Below, one piece after another: positions 35,872 to 45,233 of a DNA stretch of 64,000 nucleotides (positions are counted from its first letter, which is position 1; each line of letters begins with the position of its first letter). Under the pieces are notes generated by a model. That model searched no databases. It saw only the letters and a list, made by a program, of their open reading frames with translations, and was not told the origin of the DNA. The position numbers were made by a program, and so were the translations under genes. Source of the DNA: Spirosoma panaciterrae DSM 21099. Lineage in GTDB: Bacteria; Bacteroidota; Bacteroidia; Cytophagales; Spirosomataceae. The stretch spans positions 62,001 through 126,000 of the forward strand of contig NZ_KB893228.1 of NCBI RefSeq assembly GCF_000374025.1, written 5' to 3'.

Positions 35872-36426
35872 ATGGGCAAATTTCACGACTCGATTAAGCC
35901 TGCTCACAAGAAATTCATAGAGGAGCAGCATATTTTTTTCGTTGCCACGGCCCCGCTTAGTCCGGATGGGCATGTCAACCTGTCTCCTAAAGGTCTCGAT
36001 TGTTTTCGGGTATTGTCTGAACATAAAGTAGCCTATATGGACCTGATTAGTAGCGGTAACGAAACCTCAGCCCATACGCTCGAAAACGGCCGGATTACGT
36101 TCATGTTCTGTTCATTCGCGGGAGCCCCCAATATTCTCCGCCTGTATGGCAAAGGCACTACCATCCTGCCCGACACACCGGAGTGGGCCGAATACGCTCC
36201 CCACTTTACCATCTACCCAAGTACCCGCCAGCTCATCGTGGCCGATATTCATCTGGTACAAACCTCCTGCGGTTTTGGTGTGCCCCTGTTCGATTATGCG
36301 GGCGAGCGCGACATTCATTTCGACTGGGCCGAGAAAAAAGGCAAGGATGGCCTTATCGATTATATGCAGGAAAAGAATCTGGTTAGCCTCGATGGGTTGC
36401 CAACTACACTCGGATTGACTCAATGA
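35872..36426 (+). CDS. Pyridoxamine 5'-phosphate oxidase-family flavoprotein
   Basis: A 184-residue split-barrel protein. HIFFVATAPLSPDGHVNLSP is the typical FMN-binding opening of this group, followed by SGNETSAHTLENGRITFMFC and FAGAPNILRLYGKGT. It is probably an FMN- or F420-type oxidoreductase of the PPOX-related (general stress/deazaflavin) group rather than a PdxH. It overlaps the next gene by 4 nt (ATGA), showing translational coupling. Confidence 0.85.
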   Translation: MGKFHDSIKPAHKKFIEEQHIFFVATAPLSPDGHVNLSPKGLDCFRVLSEHKVAYMDLISSGNETSAHTLENGRITFMFCSFAGAPNILRLYGKGTTILPDTPEWAEYAPHFTIYPSTRQLIVADIHLVQTSCGFGVPLFDYAGERDIHFDWAEKKGKDGLIDYMQEKNLVSLDGLPTTLGLTQ

Positions 36427-36977
36427 CCCCCACCTTCTTTCCGACTCAGGCCGATTTTCGGGAATGGCTGACCAACAACCACAACAAGCAGCAGGAATTG
36501 CTGGTTGGTTTTTATAAAGTCGGTTCGGGGAAGCCCAGCATGACCTGGTCGGAGTCTGTCGATCAGGCGCTTTGTTTCGGATGGATCGACGGTGTCCGCA
36601 GATCCTACGACGAACACAGCTACACCATCCGGTTCACGCCCCGAAAGCCTACCAGCATCTGGAGTGCGGTCAATATTCAGAAAGTTGATGCTTTAACGCG
36701 CCAGGGATTGATGCAACCGGCCGGGTTAGCCGCTTACGAAAAACGCCAGGAGCACAAGTCGAAAATCTATGCTTATGAACAGGACGACGTTCGCTTCTCT
36801 ACTGAATTCGAGCAGACGTTCAGGGCGCAGGATAAGGCGTGGGCATTCTTTGAAAAACAGGCTCCCTGGTATCGTAAAGTGATGATGAACTGGGTTATGA
36901 GTGCCAAACAGGCAGCAACCCGCCAAAGCCGACTCGACAAGCTTATTGCCTATAGTGCCGAAGGGAAACGAATCTAA
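36423..36977 (+). CDS. YdeI/OmpD-associated family protein
   Basis: A 184-residue protein with ADFREWLTNNHNKQQELLVG, WSESVDQALCFGWIDGVRRS, YTIRFTPRKPTSIWSAVNI and a C-terminal basic helix (MMNWVMSAKQAATRQSRLDK). This is the pattern of the YdeI-like, bacteriocin-protection-annotated family. The molecular role is not established. It is translationally coupled to the PPOX gene. Confidence 0.88.
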   Translation: MTPTFFPTQADFREWLTNNHNKQQELLVGFYKVGSGKPSMTWSESVDQALCFGWIDGVRRSYDEHSYTIRFTPRKPTSIWSAVNIQKVDALTRQGLMQPAGLAAYEKRQEHKSKIYAYEQDDVRFSTEFEQTFRAQDKAWAFFEKQAPWYRKVMMNWVMSAKQAATRQSRLDKLIAYSAEGKRI

Positions 36978-37087
36978 CAACAAGGCATTTAGCATCAGGC
37001 AACCTTTCCGGGTCCGCAATCGTATTGGCCGAAAAAACCGTATATTCGATACCCGTTTTCCTAACCTGACCAGCGTATTCTAAAGCT

Positions 37088-38614
37088 ATGTTGAGCGGAT
37101 CATTCCGAACCCTTCTCTGGCTTGTTTTTTACTTGCCGGGTATAGCTATTGCCCAGAATCTGGTTCGGAATGGCAGTTTCGAAACCTTCCGGGACTGCCC
37201 TCATCATGACAACCAACTGGAGGAGGCTATTCCCTGGTATAATCCCAACAAAGCCACTCCCGATTTTTACCACCACTGCTTCGATTTTGGCCAGTTGATT
37301 CTGCCCCCGCACTCGGGCAATGGGGTAGCACATTTGTTTTTCGATGTCGATTGGGCCGAATATCTGGGTATTGAACTGACAGAGCCGCTTACGGCCAATC
37401 AATGCTACTATTTTGAGATGTACATCGCGACCAATACTCCAGGCAAGGTCATCCCCGAAACCGTTGGCGCGTATGTATCCAGTCAGCCCATCAGCGGAAC
37501 CACAACAGGTCTATTAAAAGCCCGCCCGCAAGTGCTCGATCATATTCCCAGAAACAGTATGGGGAATCTGCAATGGCAGCGCGTTTCGGGTATAATCAAT
37601 GCCGAAGGGGGCGAACGATACCTCACCATTGGCAGTTTTGTGACTCTGCCTGGTTTTCTGGGCTATTATTACCTGTTTGTCGACGATGTATCGCTGGTAC
37701 AGGTAAAGCTCGACCTGGGCCAGGATAGTACCCTGTGCAGCCGGAAAGATACCTATCAGCTCGACGCTACCACACCGGGCGCTATTGACTATCGCTGGCA
37801 GGATGGCAGCACCAAGCCTACCTTTCTGGTCACAAAGCCGGGTAAGTACGCTGTTACAGCCGTTACGGCCTGCCGAATTCTGAAGGACTCCATCACCATC
37901 AAGTACGCTCTCGACTTCGACCTGGGCAATGACACGACGCTCTGTAACGCTCAAACCCTAAACCTGAAAGTGCCTTACGATTCGGCCTCAACCTATCGCT
38001 GGCAGGATGGCACCACCCAAACAACCTATACCGTCAAACAGGAGGGCGCGTACAGTATTCGGGTAACGCAAGCTCAGTGCGTGGCAACCGATACCATTCA
38101 GGTGCGCTTCATTCGTCCGCCCACACTTGATTTAGGGCCCGACACAGAACTATGTGGTGCTCAGGTATTTACTATCAAGCCTACCGTAACGGAAGGGACT
38201 TTTAGCTGGATCGACGGTTTTGCGAGTACCAACCGCACAGTGTCTAGCTCAGGGGTGTATTGGGGACGCGTGAAAAACGACTGCGCTACCGTGACCGACT
38301 CCATCGAGATCGACTACGGAGCCTGTGACTGTTTGCTATACGCTCCCAACAGTTTTTCACCGAATGGAGATGGCCAGAACGATGTATTTCTGGCCTATGG
38401 TTGCGGTGATATTACCATTACCTCATTGGCGATCTATAATCGCTGGGGCGAAGTTATATTTAAAACGAATAAGGCTCCTTTTCAGTGGGACGGATACTAC
38501 CATGGCGAAATCTGTGAACTTGGTGTTTACGCCTGGAAGATCATTTATGAATTGAAACATGGCCAAAAAGTTAAATATTTGCAGGAACATGGCCCGCTGA
38601 GTCTGATTCGGTGA
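37088..38614 (+). CDS. Secreted surface protein with type B (CHU_C) gliding/T9SS tail
   Basis: A 508-residue protein. The signal peptide is MLSGSFRTLLWLVFYLPGIA, ending IAQ. NLVRNGSFETFRDCPHH starts a carbohydrate-binding-like domain (about 24-205). Three Ig/PKD-like modules begin LGQDSTLCSRKD, LGNDTTLCNAQT and LGPDTELCGAQV. The C-terminus (LLYAPNSFSPNGDGQNDVFL onward, with IYNRWGEVIF and WDGYYHGE) is the CHU_C type B sorting domain used for surface display by type IX secretion. It overlaps the next gene by 4 nt (GTGA), tying it to the acylation locus. Confidence 0.9.
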   Translation: MLSGSFRTLLWLVFYLPGIAIAQNLVRNGSFETFRDCPHHDNQLEEAIPWYNPNKATPDFYHHCFDFGQLILPPHSGNGVAHLFFDVDWAEYLGIELTEPLTANQCYYFEMYIATNTPGKVIPETVGAYVSSQPISGTTTGLLKARPQVLDHIPRNSMGNLQWQRVSGIINAEGGERYLTIGSFVTLPGFLGYYYLFVDDVSLVQVKLDLGQDSTLCSRKDTYQLDATTPGAIDYRWQDGSTKPTFLVTKPGKYAVTAVTACRILKDSITIKYALDFDLGNDTTLCNAQTLNLKVPYDSASTYRWQDGTTQTTYTVKQEGAYSIRVTQAQCVATDTIQVRFIRPPTLDLGPDTELCGAQVFTIKPTVTEGTFSWIDGFASTNRTVSSSGVYWGRVKNDCATVTDSIEIDYGACDCLLYAPNSFSPNGDGQNDVFLAYGCGDITITSLAIYNRWGEVIFKTNKAPFQWDGYYHGEICELGVYAWKIIYELKHGQKVKYLQEHGPLSLIR

Positions 38615-41304
38615 GCCGTTATTCCATGAGTAAAGAAGATCTACACCACTACGAAGAGTTTATTCGCCGTAAGGGCCGTCGCCCTTTAGTAGATGCCTAC
38701 AGCGCATTTCAACCGTTCAATGAAGCGACAAAGGCCTTTTTCCCGTTTATTCAGCTGGTACAGAATCGCCTAAAACCGGGCGATACCATTCTGAATCTTT
38801 GGGATCGATCGGGGTGGTTTACATCCCTGCTGGCTGGGTTATTTCCAGACCAGAACATCCTGACCATCTGGGAAGGTGACCGCGACGTGCTGGGATACAA
38901 AGGGTATGCATTCTGGTTTTCAGGGCCAGAAGCTCCCACTAATGTGGAGGTTCTGTTCCAGGATTTACAGAAACCTATTCCCTTATCCGATCATAGCGTT
39001 GCCCTGGTTATCGGAATGGATGTACTCCACCGGCATGAGTTATCAAGCTTTCTCGGCGAATTAACGCGTATTCTGGAAGCTGATGGTGCCATGATTTTTC
39101 CGCATGTCCATTTAGCCAATGCGGAACCCGTACCGTATTTCAAACGCGGTGGGTATTTACGAACCGGGCTCACCTATGCAGACCAGATCGCACAAGTCAG
39201 CCAGATTGGCGACCGACGGGCTTTCATTTTTTCGGAGCCTGATCTGTTTACGTTCAATCGGATAGCCCCGGCCGGTACTTGCCTACCCTTGCAAAGTACA
39301 CCTGATACAACCGCTTACAATGCCCTGATTGCTATTTTGCCAGCGACCTGGAGCAGTCTTTGCCTATCCCCCTTTCGATTCCATGAAGAGCCCAACTGGA
39401 CTACCGCCCGGGTTTTGGTGAATCCTATGGTTCACATTGATTATCCATCCGGCCTTGTTCAATGTCGGCCCGATCATCTTTCCGGAATTGTCGGTCATTT
39501 ACTGGAACGCCACCCGGTTTATAGCGAACTGATTCGGGCATCCGATGGCTACATCCTTTCTGAACGTGCCTTACAGTTTGTGTACTGGGCATCCCGACAA
39601 TTGACCGTTCTGGACATAGCTATCCGGCTGGGAGAATCCGTTGATCAACTTCGACCGCTGATTGGGGAACTGGCGCAACGGGATTTAATTCAATTGGTCC
39701 CGGTCGGCGGTTCGGGGGCACGGCTGCAACATTACCTAAGCTTTCAGACCTACGAAATACCCTATTCCGAACAAACCCTTTCCAGGCTCTGGCAACGGTC
39801 AGTCAGCCTGTACGGCGACCAGCCTGCTTTTTGTAACCTGGACGATGATAGTACATTTAGCTATGCCGAAGCGGATCAGATCATTGGCCAGATTCGAGAT
39901 CGACTCCACAGCGACGGCCTGAAACCCGGCGACCGGGTGCTGATTGTAGCCTCATTGCATGTCGAAAGCATTCTGCTGAGCTGGGCCTGCTGGCAATTGG
40001 GTTTAATCATAGTTCCGGTTAGTCAGGAAATTCCAGAAAAGGTCCTAACTGACCTAATCGATTCGGTTCAGCCTTCACTTGTGATTACTACGGCCGATGT
40101 CCCATTTTTCGGCAGTAGCACACAACCCGTCATCTGGCTGGACACCGATTCACCTGGCGAACCGCCCACAAATGCCCAATGGTTTGCTGACTGGATCGCT
40201 CAGGCCAATGAAAACACTGAGCCGATTACCTGTACATCGGAGACGATAGCTGCCATCCTGTTTACGTCGGGCTCGACGGGTAAGCCTAAAGGCGTTCCAC
40301 TGACCCATGGGCAGCTTTACCGGAGTGGCCGACTCATTACCGAAACGTTCGGATGGGATAAAACGGACCGATTTATAGCAACGGGCAACCTTGATGCGAT
40401 GAGCGGTCTTCGGAATGTAACCAGTTCACCTGCCGAAGTCGGGGCCGCTGTCGTTATTCCGAAGGCGGCTCATCGGCAATCGGGCCTGGGCCTAGCTGAA
40501 GCCATTGCAGCCGGTCAGGCCACTCTACTGGCTACCAATCCCTCCTTATTACGGCACTGGTTACAGTACAATAGGCGAGTCGCTTTACATGTGCAATCGC
40601 TACGGCTCGTAATGAGTACAGGCAGCGCCCTCACCACAGAGCTACGTCAATCGTTTAGCCAGGTCTTTCGTCGGCCTATCGCTAATTATTATGGTTTGAC
40701 CGAAACGGCGGGCATCTGTCTGGCCGAACGGCCTGATCTGCTACGGGCTGATCAGGATACTATTGGCTGGCCTGTGGGTTGCCTGGCGCAGATCGTCGAT
40801 GAACAACATCGGCCAGTGGGTACAGGCCAGGTCGGAGAGTTACGGATTTACGGAGAAAACAACATGACCGGCCCTTACGTGGGAGTGCCTACCGAATCGC
40901 CTATCGTGGCTGGTTGGCTGTATACGGGCGATCTGGCCGTTGTGAATCCATCGGGAAGCTTCACCCTGTGTGGCCGACGCAGTGAACGCATCAAAAACGC
41001 CCATAGCGAAATTGTGTACCTGTCGGAAATTGAAGCGCAATTGCTCACGCATCCATCGGTTAGTGATGCCACAGTATGCGCATTCATACGCCATGACACA
41101 GAATCAATGGCGGCTTTTTTAACCGTCAACTCGACTGACAAAACCGACGACAACCTGATCTCGGATGTATCGGCCTACCTGCGAGAACGTGTTGGCCCTC
41201 GTAAACTACCCACTGTTTTCAAAATTCTGGATACCCTGCCGCGAACGGCTGGCGGAAAAGTAGCCAAACAATCTTTACTTACCTTACTCCTCTCGAATGA
41301 CTGA
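38611..41304 (+). CDS. Methyltransferase-like/AMP-ligase fusion of the Dlt-like locus
   Basis: An 897-residue fusion. Residues about 1-230 have a class I methyltransferase outline (GDTILNLWDRSGWFTSLLAG, ALVIGMDVLHRHELSSFLGE), but the glycine-rich SAM loop is degenerate. Residues about 270-375 look like a winged-helix segment. From about 385 to the end is an ANL-superfamily adenylating enzyme, with FTSGSTGKPKG at 551-561, YYGLTE, YTGDLA near 771, GRRSERIKN and the C-terminal Lys in RTAGGKVAK. It activates a carboxylic acid as acyl-AMP. Starts GTG 38611 (overlapping the upstream stop) or ATG 38626 are both possible. The next gene overlaps by 8 nt. Confidence 0.82.
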   Translation: MSRYSMSKEDLHHYEEFIRRKGRRPLVDAYSAFQPFNEATKAFFPFIQLVQNRLKPGDTILNLWDRSGWFTSLLAGLFPDQNILTIWEGDRDVLGYKGYAFWFSGPEAPTNVEVLFQDLQKPIPLSDHSVALVIGMDVLHRHELSSFLGELTRILEADGAMIFPHVHLANAEPVPYFKRGGYLRTGLTYADQIAQVSQIGDRRAFIFSEPDLFTFNRIAPAGTCLPLQSTPDTTAYNALIAILPATWSSLCLSPFRFHEEPNWTTARVLVNPMVHIDYPSGLVQCRPDHLSGIVGHLLERHPVYSELIRASDGYILSERALQFVYWASRQLTVLDIAIRLGESVDQLRPLIGELAQRDLIQLVPVGGSGARLQHYLSFQTYEIPYSEQTLSRLWQRSVSLYGDQPAFCNLDDDSTFSYAEADQIIGQIRDRLHSDGLKPGDRVLIVASLHVESILLSWACWQLGLIIVPVSQEIPEKVLTDLIDSVQPSLVITTADVPFFGSSTQPVIWLDTDSPGEPPTNAQWFADWIAQANENTEPITCTSETIAAILFTSGSTGKPKGVPLTHGQLYRSGRLITETFGWDKTDRFIATGNLDAMSGLRNVTSSPAEVGAAVVIPKAAHRQSGLGLAEAIAAGQATLLATNPSLLRHWLQYNRRVALHVQSLRLVMSTGSALTTELRQSFSQVFRRPIANYYGLTETAGICLAERPDLLRADQDTIGWPVGCLAQIVDEQHRPVGTGQVGELRIYGENNMTGPYVGVPTESPIVAGWLYTGDLAVVNPSGSFTLCGRRSERIKNAHSEIVYLSEIEAQLLTHPSVSDATVCAFIRHDTESMAAFLTVNSTDKTDDNLISDVSAYLRERVGPRKLPTVFKILDTLPRTAGGKVAKQSLLTLLLSND

Positions 41305-43150
41305 ACCTACCTCTTACCTGGATGCCGGAACCTTGTTCAAACGATTGGCGACTCCTGCCTATGCAACTGCTTCATTTGTCGAAACTTCCGGCCAGCGAAT
41401 CACCTATGCTCAGCTGAGCGAACGCATCCGAAAAGCCTCTGCCTTATTCGGTCAGTATGGGTTGACAGAAGGGGATCGGATTGTTGTTTCGATTGCCGAT
41501 GAAAAGGAAACCATTCTAACCTTTCTATCCCTGCTGGCCAACGGCCTGACCGCCATTCTGCTTGACCCTGATACCAAAACCAGCCGTGCCGAATCGATTC
41601 TACAGATGGCTGAGCCTAAAGGTGTGATTGCCGATGGCGTTTTTTTCGAACAGGTTCCGGCCGCAAAAGCCTATTCGATGGCCCTATCGGTTAAACCTGA
41701 ACAGCCTCAGAAAGGACAACTCTTTCGAAAACTATTAGGCAAAACGGCGTCCGCCACCGATACAACCACGTATCCTGCTCTCCTACAGTCGCTGTCTGCG
41801 GGCACACTACCTAATCAGATTGCTCCGGAAACCGTAGCCTACATTCTGTTTACATCGGGCACAACGTCCGACATGAAGGGCGTACAGATTACCCATCAGG
41901 GTTTGTTCAGTCATTTGCAGACGCTCAGCCAGGTGTATGGCCTGACTAGCGAGTCAAGGCTATTGAACAATCTGCTCCTGTACCATGCCGACGGAATTAT
42001 TCAGGGACCAGTGCTGGCGGCTTATCAGGCATCGGTATGTGTGCGTCCATTCGCCTTCGAAATCAACCGGATCGGGGAGTTGCTGGATGCCATTTATAAA
42101 TATCGGATCACCCATTTCATAGCCGTTCCGACGATGCTGGCGCTGATTCAGCGGTTTGCCGATGGCTACGAAGATAGTTTCCAGACCAGCGATTTCCAGT
42201 TTATCATCTCCGTGTCGTCCCATCTGGAAGAGCCGCTTTGGCGGGCTTTCTCCGAGCGGTATGGCGTCCGGATTGTCAATGTATACGGCCTGACCGAAAC
42301 TGTAGCCGGAGGCCTCTTTAGTGGGCCATCCGACGATAGTTATCGCATCGGAACCGTAGGTAAGCCCGTTGATATGGTCGCCCGGATTGTGGATGAAACG
42401 GGGCAGGAAGTGCCAGATGGTGAAGCCGGTGAACTGCTTCTCTGCGGAGCCAATGTCATGAAAGGCTATCTGCACAACGAATCCGCTACAACAGCCGTAT
42501 TGCAGCAAAGCTGGTTGCATACAGGCGATATAGCCATTCGTAGTACCGATGGCTTTTACCGAATAACGGGTCGCCTGAAAAATATCATTGTATCGGGGGG
42601 CGTCAATATTCACCCTGAAGAAGTCACCGAAATTCTCAACACGCATCCCGACGTTGTGGAAAGCGTGAGTTTTGGTATTTCGGACGATGTTTTTGGCGAA
42701 CGCCTGATTAGTTGTGTCGTGCCTAAACCGGGCAGCCATCTCAGCGAATTGGCCTTAACTGCCTTTTGCCGGGAGTACCTCGAAGAGCGAAAAATCCCTA
42801 CCGCCATTTTCCTGTTCGATGATTTGCCGAAAGGGCTATCGGGAAAAGTGCAGCTCAATCTGATCCGCGACCGAGTTCGCCAGCTCGATAATTCGACAAC
42901 TTCAACCAGTCTGGATTATACCAAACTGGTGATGGAAGCAGCATCGCAGGCATTTAAAGTACCTGTATCAGACTTAAAGCCAACCGATACGTCCCGCACA
43001 ATTGCCGGTTGGGATTCGATGGCGCACCTCGACTTTGTTATCCGGCTTGAAAAAGCATTGGGTTTAGAATTCGAAACGGCCGAAATCATGGTGATGAATA
43101 GTTTACAAAATGCCGAATCCATCGCCCGTCAGAAAACCAGTTCACGCTAA
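41297..43150 (+). CDS. AMP-ligase fused to an acyl carrier domain (DltA-DltC-like)
   Basis: A 617-residue protein. The adenylation domain has FTSGTTSDMKG at 185-195, NVYGLTETVAGG, LHTGDIAIR, GRLKNIIVSGGVNIHPEEV and the terminal Lys in KGLSGKVQLN (about 1-515). The C-terminal about 80 residues are a carrier protein, with the phosphopantetheine Ser574 in GWDSMAHLDFVIRLEKALGL. It would load an activated acyl or aminoacyl group onto its own carrier domain. Dlt systems use separate DltA and DltC for this; here both are on one chain. It overlaps the next gene by 41 nt and belongs to the acyl-transfer operon. Confidence 0.85.
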   Translation: MTEPTSYLDAGTLFKRLATPAYATASFVETSGQRITYAQLSERIRKASALFGQYGLTEGDRIVVSIADEKETILTFLSLLANGLTAILLDPDTKTSRAESILQMAEPKGVIADGVFFEQVPAAKAYSMALSVKPEQPQKGQLFRKLLGKTASATDTTTYPALLQSLSAGTLPNQIAPETVAYILFTSGTTSDMKGVQITHQGLFSHLQTLSQVYGLTSESRLLNNLLLYHADGIIQGPVLAAYQASVCVRPFAFEINRIGELLDAIYKYRITHFIAVPTMLALIQRFADGYEDSFQTSDFQFIISVSSHLEEPLWRAFSERYGVRIVNVYGLTETVAGGLFSGPSDDSYRIGTVGKPVDMVARIVDETGQEVPDGEAGELLLCGANVMKGYLHNESATTAVLQQSWLHTGDIAIRSTDGFYRITGRLKNIIVSGGVNIHPEEVTEILNTHPDVVESVSFGISDDVFGERLISCVVPKPGSHLSELALTAFCREYLEERKIPTAIFLFDDLPKGLSGKVQLNLIRDRVRQLDNSTTSTSLDYTKLVMEAASQAFKVPVSDLKPTDTSRTIAGWDSMAHLDFVIRLEKALGLEFETAEIMVMNSLQNAESIARQKTSSR

Positions 43151-44090
43151 TCGCCAATCGGTTTTCGCAGCTCCGCCCTTATGGGTTTGGGGGCTTACCG
43201 GCCTTGGTGTTCTGCTTGGGTTTGGCTTATTGTTCAGTATGGCCGTTCGGTCAGAAAAGGCATTAAGCCAACAATTTACAACCGATGCCGAAACGGTATT
43301 ACGCCGGGAATGGCGTATGCGTTCCGACTCCGTCACTCGTGTGGTAGTTCTTGGTACTTCACTGGTAGAGAATGGCGTAGCGGACACCGATTTTTTCGAA
43401 GGTCGTTGTGGCAAACGAATACGGGTGATAAAGCTGTACCGGGAAGCTGTAAACATCGACGCCTTTACCGAAACCGCCCCTATCTTCAAACTTCTGGAAC
43501 GGTACCCGCCTGATATTCTGTGCATTGAAGAGAACTTATTGTTATTCCGGCTCCCCTACTTTCTGAGCCCCGGCCAGGCAGAAAACGTATTTGATGCGGT
43601 TAATCGCCATTTGACAATACAAGTGAAATCCCTCAAAATTCAGCTTGGTCTGCGCCCCCCCGATCCTGAGCGCGTATTGTTCCAAGGCTTTCCGCGTGAG
43701 CAGCATGTGCAGAATCAGGTAGATACGACTGCCTTATCAACAACCCTTGCCGAAATCAGGCACCGTCAAGTCCGCACCCCAGCCGAACTACCCGCTTTAT
43801 ATCGATCCCTACAACAGCTTCATCAATCGGGCACCCGGCTTATCTTATTACATCTGCCACGACCTGCTGTTTTGGAATCGGTTATTTATGGCGAAGGTCG
43901 CGACCCCTTATTGCGTGATTTAATCAAGCAGTATCATCGGCTTTACCATCTTGAACACTGGCAATTCGATCGGCCGATGCCCTTCCGGTATTTTGTGGAT
44001 CAAGCTCATCTGAATCACATCGGTAATCCCATTTATTCGGGTTGGTTAGCTGATAAAATCTGCCCAGTAGCTACCCTTCCTCAACGATGA
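43110..44090 (+). CDS. Membrane-anchored SGNH-type acyltransferase (DltD-like)
   Basis: A 326-residue protein with one N-terminal membrane span (about 23-44, LWVWGLTGLGVLLGFGLLFS) and a periplasmic SGNH-like domain. The nucleophile is probably Ser84 in VVVLGTSLVENG. The C-terminal Asp297/His300 pair is in FVDQAHLNHIG, the DxxH arrangement of DltD/AlgX-type enzymes. The start is at ATG 43110, inside the previous gene; later starts would still keep the span. It overlaps the MBOAT gene by 4 nt. It probably hands the acyl group to the final envelope acceptor. Confidence 0.75.
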   Translation: MPNPSPVRKPVHANRQSVFAAPPLWVWGLTGLGVLLGFGLLFSMAVRSEKALSQQFTTDAETVLRREWRMRSDSVTRVVVLGTSLVENGVADTDFFEGRCGKRIRVIKLYREAVNIDAFTETAPIFKLLERYPPDILCIEENLLLFRLPYFLSPGQAENVFDAVNRHLTIQVKSLKIQLGLRPPDPERVLFQGFPREQHVQNQVDTTALSTTLAEIRHRQVRTPAELPALYRSLQQLHQSGTRLILLHLPRPAVLESVIYGEGRDPLLRDLIKQYHRLYHLEHWQFDRPMPFRYFVDQAHLNHIGNPIYSGWLADKICPVATLPQR

Positions 44091-45229
44091 ACGAACTAAA
44101 CTGGATTATAGCCTTCTCGGTGGTCGGCCTCACTCCGATGGCCTGGTTACTTCCTGGTCGCTGGCAATTACCGACCGTATCGGTGCTTACGGCTGGTTTT
44201 ATGCTGGTAGCTTCCCCCCTATCGGCCCTTAGTCTGCTCCTCACGGCTAGTTTGAGTTATGGGTTATTTCGTCTGAAATCCCTGACACCGGCCTGGCGCG
44301 TAGTATTGTCGATCAGTCAGTCGGTACTTGTCTGGATAATCTTTAAATCTGAATGGCCGATGCACCAGGGATGGCAAACCACGGTTGGAGTTCCGCTGGG
44401 ATTGTCATACTATACCTTCCGACAGATTCACTACGCCATTGAGCGCTACAAGCAAACCTTACCCGTTCACGACTTCGCCGATTATTTAACCTATCTGTTT
44501 TTCCTGCCTACACTCTTAATAGGCCCAATAAATCGCTTCCCCGATTTTTATCGGGATAGCCGTCGCCGACGTTGGGATGCGGTCCTGTTTTCGACAGGTC
44601 TGGAGCGAATACTGTACGGCTATGCTAAGATTGTACTGATCGGAAATATGCTGCTGACGAATAAGCTGGCCCATATTATCTATACTTTACAGCCTAATCA
44701 CCCATCCTTGGCTTCGTATCTTTCCCTGATTCGGTTCGCCACAAATGCCTATATCCAGTTTGCAGGTTTTTCGGATGTAGCCATTGGCCTTTCGCTGCTG
44801 ATCGGCATACGAGTTCCCGAAAATTTCGAGTCACCCTTTCTCGCTTCTAACCTGAACGAGTTCTGGAAGCGATACCATATTTCATTGTCGAGCTGGTGCC
44901 GGGACTACGTATTTACACCGTTACTAAGCCTAACCCGACAACCTGTGCTGGCTACCCTGGGGGCTATGCTGGTACTGGGGTTATGGCACGAATGGTCGAG
45001 CCAGTACCTGGTATGGGGTGCTTTGCAGGGGCTGGGGGTTTTGATCTGGCACCGTTTCAAACGCCCCTCAGGCGAAGCCAAAACCGCACAACCCGCATGG
45101 CATTCGAACGTCATGCATGGGTTGGGTGTGCTGATAACCTTCCATTATTTCTGTCTGACCTGCCTCGTCATTCAAAAAAACAACTGGCAGGCAGTTGGAC
45201 AAACCCTGACCCAGCTATTCGCTCGTTAA
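44087..45229 (+). CDS. MBOAT family O-acyltransferase (DltB-like)
   Basis: A 380-residue polytopic protein with about 9-10 hydrophobic spans. It shows the MBOAT signatures LGLSYYTFRQIHYAIERYKQ, YLTYLFFLPTLLIGPINRFP, GFSDVAIGLSLLIGIRVPEN, NLNEFWKRYHISLSSWCRDY, and the invariant His301 in LGLWHEWSSQYLVWG. MBOATs of DltB/AlgI/PatA type move acyl groups across the inner membrane. The preceding carrier-ligase and SGNH genes and the following microprotein make a Dlt-like unit. Confidence 0.9.
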   Translation: MNELNWIIAFSVVGLTPMAWLLPGRWQLPTVSVLTAGFMLVASPLSALSLLLTASLSYGLFRLKSLTPAWRVVLSISQSVLVWIIFKSEWPMHQGWQTTVGVPLGLSYYTFRQIHYAIERYKQTLPVHDFADYLTYLFFLPTLLIGPINRFPDFYRDSRRRRWDAVLFSTGLERILYGYAKIVLIGNMLLTNKLAHIIYTLQPNHPSLASYLSLIRFATNAYIQFAGFSDVAIGLSLLIGIRVPENFESPFLASNLNEFWKRYHISLSSWCRDYVFTPLLSLTRQPVLATLGAMLVLGLWHEWSSQYLVWGALQGLGVLIWHRFKRPSGEAKTAQPAWHSNVMHGLGVLITFHYFCLTCLVIQKNNWQAVGQTLTQLFAR

Positions 45230-45233
45230 CGCT

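Noticed and set aside
41960..42739. 259-codon minus-strand frame
   Set aside because: Lies wholly opposite the ligase-carrier gene and shows no motif.
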